From an uncultured Clostridia bacterium (GTDB taxonomy: Bacteria; Bacillota; Clostridia; TANB77; CAG-508), in assembly GCA_947599995.1 (NCBI GenBank), contig CANQFW010000019.1:1-20411 (forward strand): a DNA stretch of 20,411 bases, written 5' to 3'. Numbering within the stretch: the first letter of the stretch is position 1; each line of letters starts with the position of its first letter. Positions 14,644 through 20,411 of this stretch are shown here, piece after piece. The notes beneath the pieces are model-generated. The model was not told the origin of the DNA. It saw only the letters and a list, made by a program, of their open reading frames with translations, and searched no databases. The translations under genes were made by a program, and so were the position numbers.

Positions 14644-15367
14644 AAAAATACATTATTGTTGGTTTGGAAATAGACCGTTACCTAAAAGTGCAAAAAGATG
14701 TATTGAATCTTGGAAAAAGTATTTTCCAGAATATGAAATTATTGAATGGAATGAATCAAATTTTAATGTTAAATTTAATAAATATGCGTATCAAGCCTAT
14801 GTTAATAAAAAATATGCTTTCTTTACTGATGTGGCAAGGTTATATATAATTTACAATTATGGAGGAATATATTTTGATGTAGACGTTGAAGTAATAAAAA
14901 GTTATGAAGATATAGTTTCAAAATGCAATGCTTTTTTTGGAATTGAGAATGAAAATTTTATTAATACAGGGTTGGGTTTTGGTGCTACAAAAGGTAATAA
15001 TTTTATTAAAAAACTACTTGATGATTATAATAACAGAAAATTTGTTTTAGAAAATGGAACTTTTGATTTAACAGCATGTCCTAAAATTAATAGTCCTGTA
15101 TTTATAGAAGAAGGATTTAAACTTGATAATTCTTTAGAAAAAATAGATAATATTCTTATATTCCCTAAGGAATATTTTAATTCACTTAATATTGGTATTG
15201 GGAAAGTAAACATAACAGAAAATACACATAGTATCCATTGGTGTTCGGGAACATGGCTACCAAAATATAAACAACTTTCAATACGAATTTTAAGACCTTT
15301 AAGAATATTATTAGGTGAAAAATATAATCAATATATAAAAATAATAAAAAAACATATGAAGAAATAG
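14633..15367 (+). CDS. GT32-family glycosyltransferase (capsular sugar transferase)
   Basis: 244-residue glycosyltransferase with a DXD signature. IPKKIHYCWFGNRPLPKSAK at the N-terminus, YAFFTDVARLYIIYNYGGIY and then FDVDVE (the metal-binding D-x-D) identify the Gly_transf_sug/GT32 type seen in capsule loci. SIHWCSGTW near the C-terminus is also family-typical. ATG 14633 is chosen over an in-frame GTG at 14621, which lies inside the GAGGTGA ribosome site. It overlaps the polymerase gene by 11 bases, so translation is coupled. Donor and acceptor are unknown. Confidence 0.88.
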   Translation: MIPKKIHYCWFGNRPLPKSAKRCIESWKKYFPEYEIIEWNESNFNVKFNKYAYQAYVNKKYAFFTDVARLYIIYNYGGIYFDVDVEVIKSYEDIVSKCNAFFGIENENFINTGLGFGATKGNNFIKKLLDDYNNRKFVLENGTFDLTACPKINSPVFIEEGFKLDNSLEKIDNILIFPKEYFNSLNIGIGKVNITENTHSIHWCSGTWLPKYKQLSIRILRPLRILLGEKYNQYIKIIKKHMKK

Positions 15368-15377
15368 GGTGGATAAC

Positions 15378-16496
15378 TTGAAGAGAGTATTAATTATTGG
15401 AGAAAAATATTCTTCTAATTTAGGAGATGGAGTTATTTTTGATGAAGTATTTTACCTTCTAAAGGAAAACTTTGTAATAACATCAGTTGACCTTTCTGGC
15501 AGACAAAAATTAGAAAATAAAAAAGATTTACATAATTTTAATATTTTTAAAGAAAAAATTAGATATTTTAAGAAAAAAATGAGGGGTATTTTATATTATC
15601 TCGGAATTTCTAAAATATCTATAACTAAAAATAATTTTAAAAGTATTTTTGACAATTGTATAAATACTTTTAAACCTAATGTAATTCTTTTTTGTGGAGG
15701 TCAAATATTTTTGGATTGTTTTCTAAAAAATATAATATATGTTGTTGAATGTTCTGAAAAAAATAATATAAATGTTTATTTTAACTCATGTGGTTGTGGT
15801 AAAATTACAGGTTATAACAAAATCATATTAGATAAAATAATAAATAATGATTGTGTAAAATACATATCAGTACGTGATGGATTTAATTATATAAAAAAAT
15901 ATGATAAAAATTTAAAAATAAAGGAAACATTTGATACAGCGTTACTATGTAATAATATTTATAAACAATCAAAAAAATCAGAAAAAGTTGGCTTAGGCAT
16001 TATGCTATCTCATAACACAAATATATCAAAACAAATTATATTTTGGAAGAAAATTATAAAAGAATTTAAAAAAGATAATATTGATTGGGAAGTTTTTTGT
16101 AATGGTAATCCAATCGATTATGCATTTTGCAAATATATTTTAAAAATTACAAACGAGGATATTAAAAGATTACATAAAAGGCCTACTTCCCAACAAGAAT
16201 TAGTTTCTACAATTACAAACTATAATAAAATCATATCAATGCGTTTACACTCTCTTATAATTGCATATTCATTTGATATACCTGCAGTAGCTATATCTTG
16301 GGATCAAAAAGTAGAAGAATTTTATAAAAAAATATTAATGAGTAATTTATGTTTTAATTTAAGGGTTAATCCTAAAAAAATATTTAAAGAATTTAAAAAT
16401 ATAGATTATAAAGCTCTTTTTAAAAATAGAGAGGTTATAACTAATAATATTAAAACAAATATTCAAAACATTATTAATTTAATTAATAAAAATTGA
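15378..16496 (+). CDS. Polysaccharide pyruvyl transferase family protein
   Basis: 372 residues. NLGDGVIFDEVFYLL near the N-terminus, ILFCGGQIFLD in the middle, ISVRDGFNYIKKY, and IISMRLHSLIIAYSFDIPAVAISWDQK in the C-terminal half are the conserved blocks of the PS_pyruv_trans family, including the M-R-L-H motif. Known members transfer pyruvate from PEP as a ketal onto a glycan sugar (CsaB, EpsO types), though some relatives have other roles. The likely start is TTG 15378, seven bases after AGGGTGG (15364-15370); GTG 15369 overlaps that site. The product would make the glycan more acidic. Confidence 0.82.
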   Translation: MKRVLIIGEKYSSNLGDGVIFDEVFYLLKENFVITSVDLSGRQKLENKKDLHNFNIFKEKIRYFKKKMRGILYYLGISKISITKNNFKSIFDNCINTFKPNVILFCGGQIFLDCFLKNIIYVVECSEKNNINVYFNSCGCGKITGYNKIILDKIINNDCVKYISVRDGFNYIKKYDKNLKIKETFDTALLCNNIYKQSKKSEKVGLGIMLSHNTNISKQIIFWKKIIKEFKKDNIDWEVFCNGNPIDYAFCKYILKITNEDIKRLHKRPTSQQELVSTITNYNKIISMRLHSLIIAYSFDIPAVAISWDQKVEEFYKKILMSNLCFNLRVNPKKIFKEFKNIDYKALFKNREVITNNIKTNIQNIINLINKN

Positions 16497-16505
16497 GGTA
16501 TAAAT

Positions 16506-17924
16506 ATGAAAAGAGAAAAACAATTAGTAAAAAATACTTTAATTGTAGTTTTAGGAAAAATGTGTACTCAATTTATTAGTTTTCTCCTTCTACCATTATA
16601 TACCGCTGTATTATCAACTGAAGAATATGGTATTATTGATTTATTTAATACTTATATCTCATTATTAGTTCCAATAGTAACACTACAAATTGGACAAGCA
16701 GCTTTTCGATATTTAATAGATGTAAGGGAAAATGATACAGCTAAGGTTCAACTTTTAACAACAGTGTTATATACAGTTATTGTTCAGTCAATTCTTTATT
16801 TAATAATTTATGGTATACTTTCTCCTTTTATAAAGAACAACTATAAAATTTTTCTTGCAACCAATGTCATAGCGACAATTTTTTCTGGAATAATGCTTGA
16901 TATTTCACGTGGCTTGGGTGATAATAAAACATATTCTCAAGGGAGTGTTATTTCGGGAACAGGTGCAATAATTTTAAACGTTTTTTTTATTGTTGTACTT
17001 AAAATGGGTGCAAATGGAATGTTAATTGCAACTTTTATTTCTAACATATTAAGTATAGGATATATATTCATAAAAAAGAAATTGTATAAATATTTCAGCC
17101 CAAAAAATTACAAATTTGCAATTTTAAAAAAAATTTGTAAATATTCTATACCATTAGTACCAAATCAACTTTCTTGGTGGTTTGTGAGTGTATCTGATAG
17201 AACAATAATTTCTTATGTTTTGGGTGTCAGTGTTAATGGAATCTATTCAGCAGCAAATAAATTTTCTTCCTTATGTAGTGCAGCATTTGGAATATTTAAT
17301 CTTACTTGGTCTGAATCGGCATCGCTTCACATAAATGATGAAGATAATTCAATCTTTTTTAATAATATCTTTAATGTCACTTTAAAAATATTTGTATCAA
17401 TAAGTTTATTAATTATTGCTTGTATGCCTTTTTTATTCAGATTTTTTATTACTGGAAGCGGGTATGCCGATGCATATTATCAGATACCTATTTTGCTTAT
17501 TTCAACAATTTTTAGTATTGTAGTTTCATTATTCGGTTCGGTATATATTGCACTTAAAAAAAGCAATGAGATAGCAAAAACATCGTTCTATTCAGCCATA
17601 ATTAATATTGTTGTTAATTGCCTTTTAATAAAGTATATAGGATTATATGCTGCTTCAATTTCAACGTTTGTATCTTTTTTCTTGATGACAATTTATAGAT
17701 ATTTTGATATACAAAAATATATTAAAATACGATTTGAAAAACTATTTATTGTTAGTACACTGTTTATTACAATTATATTATTAATAACATATTATATAAA
17801 TATTAATATCATTTCAATATTCTCATTAATAATTGTAATTGTGTTTGTAATACATTATAATAAAAACTTATTGTATCATTTATACAAAATAGCAAAAGAT
17901 AGATTAAAAAGAGATAGTATATAA
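16506..17924 (+). CDS. wzx: Wzx-type lipid-linked oligosaccharide flippase
   Basis: 472-residue integral membrane protein of the MATE/MVF superfamily with about 12-14 hydrophobic segments. LVKNTLIVVLGKMCTQFISF then LLLPLYTAVLSTEEYGIIDL is the classic polysaccharide flippase N-terminus. SIPLVPNQLSWWFVSVSDR is another conserved block. It would move undecaprenyl-PP repeat units to the outer face for the Wzy polymerase. The ribosome site is GAGGT in the stretch after the TGA stop of the previous gene, with a 9-base gap. It is the last gene of the operon before the IS copies. Confidence 0.9.
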   Translation: MKREKQLVKNTLIVVLGKMCTQFISFLLLPLYTAVLSTEEYGIIDLFNTYISLLVPIVTLQIGQAAFRYLIDVRENDTAKVQLLTTVLYTVIVQSILYLIIYGILSPFIKNNYKIFLATNVIATIFSGIMLDISRGLGDNKTYSQGSVISGTGAIILNVFFIVVLKMGANGMLIATFISNILSIGYIFIKKKLYKYFSPKNYKFAILKKICKYSIPLVPNQLSWWFVSVSDRTIISYVLGVSVNGIYSAANKFSSLCSAAFGIFNLTWSESASLHINDEDNSIFFNNIFNVTLKIFVSISLLIIACMPFLFRFFITGSGYADAYYQIPILLISTIFSIVVSLFGSVYIALKKSNEIAKTSFYSAIINIVVNCLLIKYIGLYAASISTFVSFFLMTIYRYFDIQKYIKIRFEKLFIVSTLFITIILLITYYININIISIFSLIIVIVFVIHYNKNLLYHLYKIAKDRLKRDSI

Positions 17925-17950
17925 CTTGAATTAATTGTATAGGGAACTAT

Positions 17951-18400
17951 TTGTTTTTCTCTTATAAAATTAGATACAATAAATATCATATAATCCTTAT
18001 ATCAATGCAAAGAAGAAAAGTAATAAATAACAAATTGAGAAAAGATATACAAAAATATATAGTGTATTTATGTAAATGGAAATGGGTAGAAATAATAGAA
18101 AAACACCTAATGTCTGATTATAAACATTTATTAGTGGATATACCACCAAGAATAAGTGTATCGGATTTTATGGAATGCCTAAAAGAAAAAAGTGGCTTGA
18201 TGATATTTGAACATCACGCAAATTTAAAATATAAGTTTGGAAGTAAAACATTTTGGGCAACAGGATATTATGTAAGTACAGTTGGTCTAAATGAAGCAAC
18301 AATAAGAAAGTATATAAGAGAACAAGAAAATGAAGATATTATGAAAGATAAATTAACAAAGAAAGAATTTGTAAACCCTTTTAAGGGTCTGTTAAAGTAA
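17951..18400 (+). pseudogene. tnpA: Degenerate IS200-type transposase (copy 1)
   Basis: The frame runs from a TTG at 17951 to TAA 18400 (149 codons), but the 5' end is degraded and there is no left-end structure or ribosome site. The C-terminal part (NLKYKFGSKTFWATGYYVST then VGLNEATIRKYIREQE, with the presumed catalytic Tyr) is intact. The HUH motif is lost: copy 2 reads PDHIHLL, and this copy reads SDYKHLL, so the first His is Tyr and the middle residue is Lys. It should be unable to cut DNA. Right-end hairpin sequences are still present downstream. Confidence 0.85.
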
Positions 18401-18509
18401 TAGAGCATAGGCTTGAACAAAGAGAAAGCAAGCCTTCATTTGAGGGCTTGCAAATATTTTAGCCTTATAGGCTTAGAGAATTCCACGTCTTTTAGGCGTG
18501 GTTTTTAAT
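18197..18509 (+). repeat. Near-perfect direct repeat, upstream copy
   Basis: 313 bp matching 18906-19218 with a single mismatch by eye (18220 A versus 18929 G). It covers the transposase 3' half, the post-stop hairpins and the right-end hairpin. Upstream of 18197 the two copies diverge sharply (about 26 differences in 196 bp). Confidence 0.9.
18483..18506 (+). terminator. Right-end hairpin / terminator of IS copy 1
   Basis: CCACGTC / GGCGTGG stem (one wobble pair) with loop TTTTA, then five T. It matches the right-end hairpin of IS200-type elements and also looks like an intrinsic terminator. The stretch 18401-18482 also contains GCAAGCC/GGCTTGC and other small pairings shared by both copies. 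Confidence 0.65.
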
Positions 18510-18521
18510 AACCTTTTAGGG

Positions 18522-18540
18522 TGTTTGACGAAGTCAAACA
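18522..18540. repeat. Perfect 8-bp hairpin between the IS copies
   Basis: TGTTTGAC / GTCAAACA with a GAA loop. It lies between the right end of copy 1 and the left-end hairpin of copy 2; it could belong to either element or to the former target. Flanked on both sides by CCTTTTAGG (18512-18520 and 18575-18583). Confidence 0.5.
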
Positions 18541-18544
18541 AAAA

Positions 18545-18565
18545 TCCACGCGCTATGCACGTGGG
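18545..18565 (+). other. Left-end hairpin of IS copy 2
   Basis: TCCACG / CGTGGG arms (CCACG/CGTGG plus one wobble pair) around CGCTATGCA. The same arms are used in the right-end hairpin at 19192-19210, the pattern expected for TnpA recognition of both ends. Confidence 0.6.
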
Positions 18566-18585
18566 AGTTAAAAACCTTTTAGGAC

Positions 18586-18655
18586 ATAAGACACCTCTAG
18601 TGTTATAATTTGGATGTTCAAGCCAAATATAACACGAAAGGAAGAGATGTCTTAT
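18586..18655 (+). promoter_or_regulatory. Folded leader that occludes the tnpA start
   Basis: Nested structure. The outer stem is ATAAGACACCTCT (18586-18598) with AGAGATGTCTTAT (18643-18655), 12 of 13 paired. The inner stem is GTGTTATAATTTGG with CCAAATATAACAC (18600-18635), one bulge. The ribosome site (AAAGGAAG, 18637-18644) and the start codon at 18654 lie in or beside the outer stem. Structured leaders that hold down transposase translation are known for Salmonella IS200. A TATAAT lies inside the inner stem (18604-18609). Confidence 0.6.
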
Positions 18656-19109
18656 AGCAAAAAGTTTAACACATACAAGATATTATTGCAAATACCATAT
18701 AATCTTCATACCAAAGTATAGAAGAAAAGTAATATATAATAAATTAAGAAAAGATATACAAAAATATATAGTGGATTTATGTAAATGGAAAGGAGTAGAA
18801 ATAATAGAAGGACACCTAATGCCAGATCATATACATTTATTAGTAGATATACCACCAAGAATAAGTGTATCTAATTTCATGGGATACCTAAAAGGAAAAA
18901 GCAGTTTGATGATATTTGAACATCACGCGAATTTAAAATATAAGTTTGGAAGTAAAACATTTTGGGCAACAGGATATTATGTAAGTACAGTTGGTCTAAA
19001 TGAAGCAACAATAAGAAAGTATATAAGAGAACAAGAAAATGAAGATATTATGAAAGATAAATTAACAAAGAAAGAATTTGTAAACCCTTTTAAGGGTCTG
19101 TTAAAGTAA
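18654..19109 (+). CDS. tnpA: IS200-type transposase TnpA (copy 2, start codon changed)
   Basis: A Y1 HUH transposase that cuts and joins single-stranded ends. The reading frame is open from 18654 and gives AKSLTHTRYYCKYHIIFIPK after the first codon. HUH motif PDHIHLL and the catalytic-Tyr region GLNEATIRKYIREQE are intact, and the length (151 codons) is normal. The first codon, at the place of the usual ATG, reads ATA. The only ATG nearby (18647) is in another frame and stops after 24 codons. The first standard in-frame start is GTG 18771, which would remove the first 39 residues. It is therefore probably silent or very poorly translated, although the domain itself looks sound. Confidence 0.75.
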   Translation: MAKSLTHTRYYCKYHIIFIPKYRRKVIYNKLRKDIQKYIVDLCKWKGVEIIEGHLMPDHIHLLVDIPPRISVSNFMGYLKGKSSLMIFEHHANLKYKFGSKTFWATGYYVSTVGLNEATIRKYIREQENEDIMKDKLTKKEFVNPFKGLLK

Positions 19110-19218
19110 TAGAGCATAGGCTTGAACAAAGAGAAAGCAAGCCTTCATTTGAGGGCTTGCAAATATTTTAGCCTTATAGGCTTAGAGAATTCCACGTCTT
19201 TTAGGCGTGGTTTTTAAT
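18906..19218 (+). repeat. Near-perfect direct repeat, downstream copy
   Basis: Second copy of the 313-bp repeat at 18197-18509, offset 709 bp, with one mismatch. Confidence 0.9.
19192..19215 (+). terminator. Right-end hairpin / terminator of IS copy 2
   Basis: Same CCACGTC / GGCGTGG hairpin plus T run as at 18483-18506. Confidence 0.65.
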
Positions 19219-19257
19219 TATGCTAATTGCAAAAGAAATTTTACTTATGTAAATGAT

Positions 19258-19287
19258 ATAGTAGAATAGTTTGTTCTGCTATTTTTT
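19258..19287 (+). terminator. Intrinsic terminator downstream of the IS copies
   Basis: ATAGTAGAA / TTCTGCTAT (9 bp, one wobble), loop TAGTTTG, then six T. It may be the original end of the wzx operon, now about 1.3 kb away because the IS copies lie between. Confidence 0.75.
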
Positions 19288-19290
19288 AAG

Positions 19291-19319
19291 TTTACTTAAA
19301 TAATCATAAATGCTATAAT
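19291..19319 (+). promoter_or_regulatory. Promoter for the VanZ-family gene
   Basis: TTTACT (19291-19296), 17-bp spacer, TGC-TATAAT extended -10 (19311-19319). Confidence 0.65.
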
Positions 19320-19336
19320 TAAAAGGCAGTAAAATT

Positions 19337-19399
19337 ATGGAAAGTTATAAAGAAGTTAATAAAATTTATAATGGTATAAATTATGAAAAAAATAATTAA
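19337..19399 (+). CDS. Possible 20-codon upstream ORF overlapping the VanZ start
   Basis: ATG 19337 has AAAAGGCAG seven bases upstream, the only ribosome-like site between the promoter and the VanZ gene. It encodes MESYKEVNKIYNGINYEKNN and stops at 19399, 14 codons' worth past no other signal but 17 bases past the VanZ ATG at 19383, in another frame. The VanZ start itself has no ribosome site, so translation may be coupled. No homology is expected for so short a peptide. Confidence 0.35.
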   Translation: MESYKEVNKIYNGINYEKNN

Positions 19400-19835
19400 G
19401 TTAATTTTAGTAATTATATGGATGGTATTAATATTTTGTTTTTCTAATCAAAAAGCAGAGGATTCATCGAAGTTAAGTAACGGTGTAATAGTTAAGGTAG
19501 CTAGTGTCTTTTTGGATGATAGTTTAAATGAAACAAAGAAAGATGAATTAATAGAGGATTATACTACTATTGTTAGAAAAACAGCGCATTTTGCCATATA
19601 TTTAGTGCTAGGAGTATTAATAATTAGTTTTATTAGTGAGTTTAGTATAAATCATGTTTATTTAATAGCATTGTTTTTAAGTTTATTATATGCATGCAGC
19701 GATGAATTTCACCAAACTTTTATAAGTGGAAGAAGTGGAGAGGTAAAAGACGTTTTAATAGATACTTTAGGAGCATTATTAGGAATTATTTTATATCGTT
19801 TTATAAAAAGATTTAAGAAAGATGAATTAAAATAG
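19383..19835 (+). CDS. VanZ-family membrane protein
   Basis: 150-residue protein with about four hydrophobic segments. Signature blocks are LIFCFSNQKAEDSSKLS near the N-terminus, VRKTAHFAIYLVLG, and CSDEFHQTFISGRSGEVKDV then LIDTLGALLG. These are conserved in the VanZ-like family (name from the teicoplanin-resistance gene vanZ); most members have no known function and are not evidence of resistance. It often sits beside cell-envelope genes. It has its own promoter and terminator and so is separate from the capsule operon. No ribosome site is visible before ATG 19383. Confidence 0.85.
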   Translation: MKKIIKLILVIIWMVLIFCFSNQKAEDSSKLSNGVIVKVASVFLDDSLNETKKDELIEDYTTIVRKTAHFAIYLVLGVLIISFISEFSINHVYLIALFLSLLYACSDEFHQTFISGRSGEVKDVLIDTLGALLGIILYRFIKRFKKDELK

Positions 19836-19858
19836 CATTTTGTTGCTATTTTTTTTAT
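19829..19858 (+). terminator. Intrinsic terminator after the VanZ-family gene
   Basis: AATAGCA / TGCTATT stem extended by A and T runs, loop TTTTGT, then a long T run. The TAG stop (19833-19835) lies in the stem. Confidence 0.85.
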
Positions 19859-19928
19859 TAAGTGCGAGGGTTTTATAAATTGTTGGATAATAATTAAAGT
19901 GGAGAAAATAGAATTTTTATGGTGAATA

Positions 19929-20066
19929 ATGGATAATGTTATAAATAATTCTAAAATAACTTGTGAAAAAAGCAATAAATCGCACAAATGTTGTGCAAAA
20001 TATGTCAAAAAAAGAGAAAAATGCACAATATTATTAATTTATTGTGCATTTTCTATTTGCATTTAG
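19929..20066 (+). CDS. Possible 45-residue cysteine-containing small protein
   Basis: ATG 19929 follows GGTGA closely. The frame starts MDNVINNSKITCEKSNKSHK, then CCAKYVKKREK, and ends at TAG 20066. The first 31 residues are Lys- and Cys-rich, and the rest runs through a hairpin that looks like a terminator, which argues against translation of the whole frame. No promoter is clear. Low confidence; the 19859-20103 stretch otherwise has only hairpins and the next promoter. Confidence 0.2.
   Translation: MDNVINNSKITCEKSNKSHKCCAKYVKKREKCTILLIYCAFSICI
19982..19996. repeat. Perfect GCACAA/TTGTGC hairpin
   Basis: GCACAA-ATG-TTGTGC. The same half-site recurs in the larger inverted repeat at 20017-20052. 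Confidence 0.45.
20017..20052. terminator. Large inverted repeat upstream of the Fic gene
   Basis: Perfect 12-bp arms AAAATGCACAAT / ATTGTGCATTTT with an 11-nt AT-rich loop. The A and T ends allow termination in either direction, although the T run is short. It lies five bases before the -35 of the Fic-gene promoter, so it could also be an operator. Confidence 0.55.
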
Positions 20067-20084
20067 GCAAAAATATGATAGAAT
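20057..20084 (+). promoter_or_regulatory. Promoter for the Fic-domain gene
   Basis: TTGCAT (20057-20062), 16-bp spacer, TGA-TAGAAT extended -10 (20076-20084). An AGGAGATG ribosome site follows at 20091-20098. Confidence 0.6.
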
Positions 20085-20103
20085 TTGTTTAGGAGATGAA
20101 ATT

Positions 20104-20411
20104 ATGGAACCATTTAAAGCTGATATGTTACCAATAAACTATACTATTGACAAAGAATTATTATCTTTAATTGCGGAAGCTAATCAAAAATATGGTGAGT
20201 ATAAGACTAATTTAAAAAATAGCAAGTTTGATTCGAGATTTTTCTTAGATTCTATTATTTTAAGCGAAAGCTTAAAATCAACGCAAATTGAGGGAACGCA
20301 AATATCACAAGATGATATGTATTATTTAAAATATATGCCAAAAACAGATGACACTAGTGAGATTCAAAATTTAAAAAGAGTTATCGAATATGCAAAAGAT
20401 AATTTAAAAGA
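20104..20411 (+). CDS. Fic-family protein, N-terminal part (cut by window end)
   Basis: The first 102 residues of a Fic/DOC-type protein that likely adds AMP (or another nucleotide part) to target proteins. FKADMLPINYTIDKELLSLI then AEANQKYGEY is the Fic N-terminal domain start. ILSESLKSTQIEGTQIS contains the (S/T)xxxE(G/N) inhibitory motif as S-T-Q-I-E-G, so this would be a class II Fic protein with its auto-inhibitory helix in front of the catalytic domain. The HPFxxGNG catalytic motif lies beyond the window. ATG 20104 follows AGGAGATG. It runs off the right edge. Confidence 0.82.
   Translation, partial: MEPFKADMLPINYTIDKELLSLIAEANQKYGEYKTNLKNSKFDSRFFLDSIILSESLKSTQIEGTQISQDDMYYLKYMPKTDDTSEIQNLKRVIEYAKDNLK

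Larger units (their letters stand above)
18541..19218 (+). mobile_element. IS200-type insertion sequence (copy 2)
   Basis: Single-gene element with no inverted repeats at its ends. A left-end hairpin with CCACG/CGTGG arms, a folded leader, tnpA, and a right-end hairpin with CCACG/CGTGG arms follow in order, as in the IS200/IS605 family of single-strand transposons. The right limit (19218) is where sequence shared with copy 1 ends. The left limit is uncertain and could be as early as about 18510. No tnpB is present. Confidence 0.7.

Noticed and set aside
14664..14849. Plus-strand 61-codon ORF inside the GT32 gene
   Set aside because: Out-of-frame shadow of the DXD glycosyltransferase.
18401..18585. 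CRISPR-like repeats between the IS copies
   Set aside because: The repeated motifs are hairpin arms and two CCTTTTAGG words, without regular spacing or spacers.
18404..19257. TnpB or omega-RNA associated with the IS200 copies
   Set aside because: No second gene or long conserved non-coding tail is present; these are TnpA-only elements.
19709..20026. Minus-strand 105-codon ORF across the VanZ end
   Set aside because: Runs through the VanZ coding region and its terminator; no ribosome site or domain.
1..20411. tRNA or rRNA genes
   Set aside because: No cloverleaf with a GTTCRANNC arm and CCA-type acceptor, and no rRNA-like stretch, was seen by eye on either strand.

Overview
The window is AT-rich bacterial DNA, with G+C well under a third by eye. 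It uses the standard bacterial code: TGA is used as a stop, for example at 16494-16496. Strong AGGAGG/AGGTG ribosome sites, consensus sigma-A promoters and short U-tailed terminators point to a low-GC Firmicute, probably a gut Bacilli or Clostridia lineage; the species cannot be named from sequence alone. Nearly the whole window is one surface-polysaccharide (capsule, exopolysaccharide or glycan) locus.

Layout. (1) 1-312: the tail of an upstream gene with its terminator, then a tiny membrane protein. (2) 396-4844: a PglF-PglE-PglC-PglD set (UDP-GlcNAc 4,6-dehydratase, PLP aminotransferase, small phosphoglycosyl transferase, sugar N-acetyltransferase). Together these would make UDP-N,N'-diacetylbacillosamine, or a close 4-amino-sugar, and load it onto undecaprenyl phosphate to start the glycan. 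(3) 4857-6225: a decay zone with a glycosyltransferase remnant, an intact VOC-fold gene, a minus-strand ghost of an acpS 3' end, and an internally deleted short-chain dehydrogenase. (4) 6488-10190: an acyl-transfer module. A membrane acyltransferase sits behind a promoter whose spacer holds a run of ten G. It is followed by acpS (minus strand), an FkbH-like HAD/acyl-transfer protein, its acyl carrier protein, and another gene remnant. (5) 10187-17924: one tightly packed operon of GT4, HPr-kinase-like P-loop protein, GT4, Wzy-type polymerase, GT32, polysaccharide pyruvyl transferase and Wzx flippase. (6) 17951-19218: two IS200-type transposase copies, one with a broken catalytic motif and one without a normal start codon. 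(7) 19258-20411: the probable operon terminator, a VanZ-family gene, and the start of a Fic-domain gene.

How it works together. PglF/E/D make the first sugar, PglC attaches it to the lipid carrier, and the GT4 and GT32 enzymes extend it. The pyruvyl transferase adds a ketal. FkbH would load a small acyl group (glyceryl in known relatives) on the ACP activated by AcpS, and the membrane acyltransferase is the candidate to place an acyl group on the glycan. Wzx flips the unit and Wzy polymerises it. The most notable points are the putative slippage-prone promoter in front of the acyltransferase, the self-contained acyl module with the ghost of a second acpS, and the HPr-kinase-like protein inside the operon.
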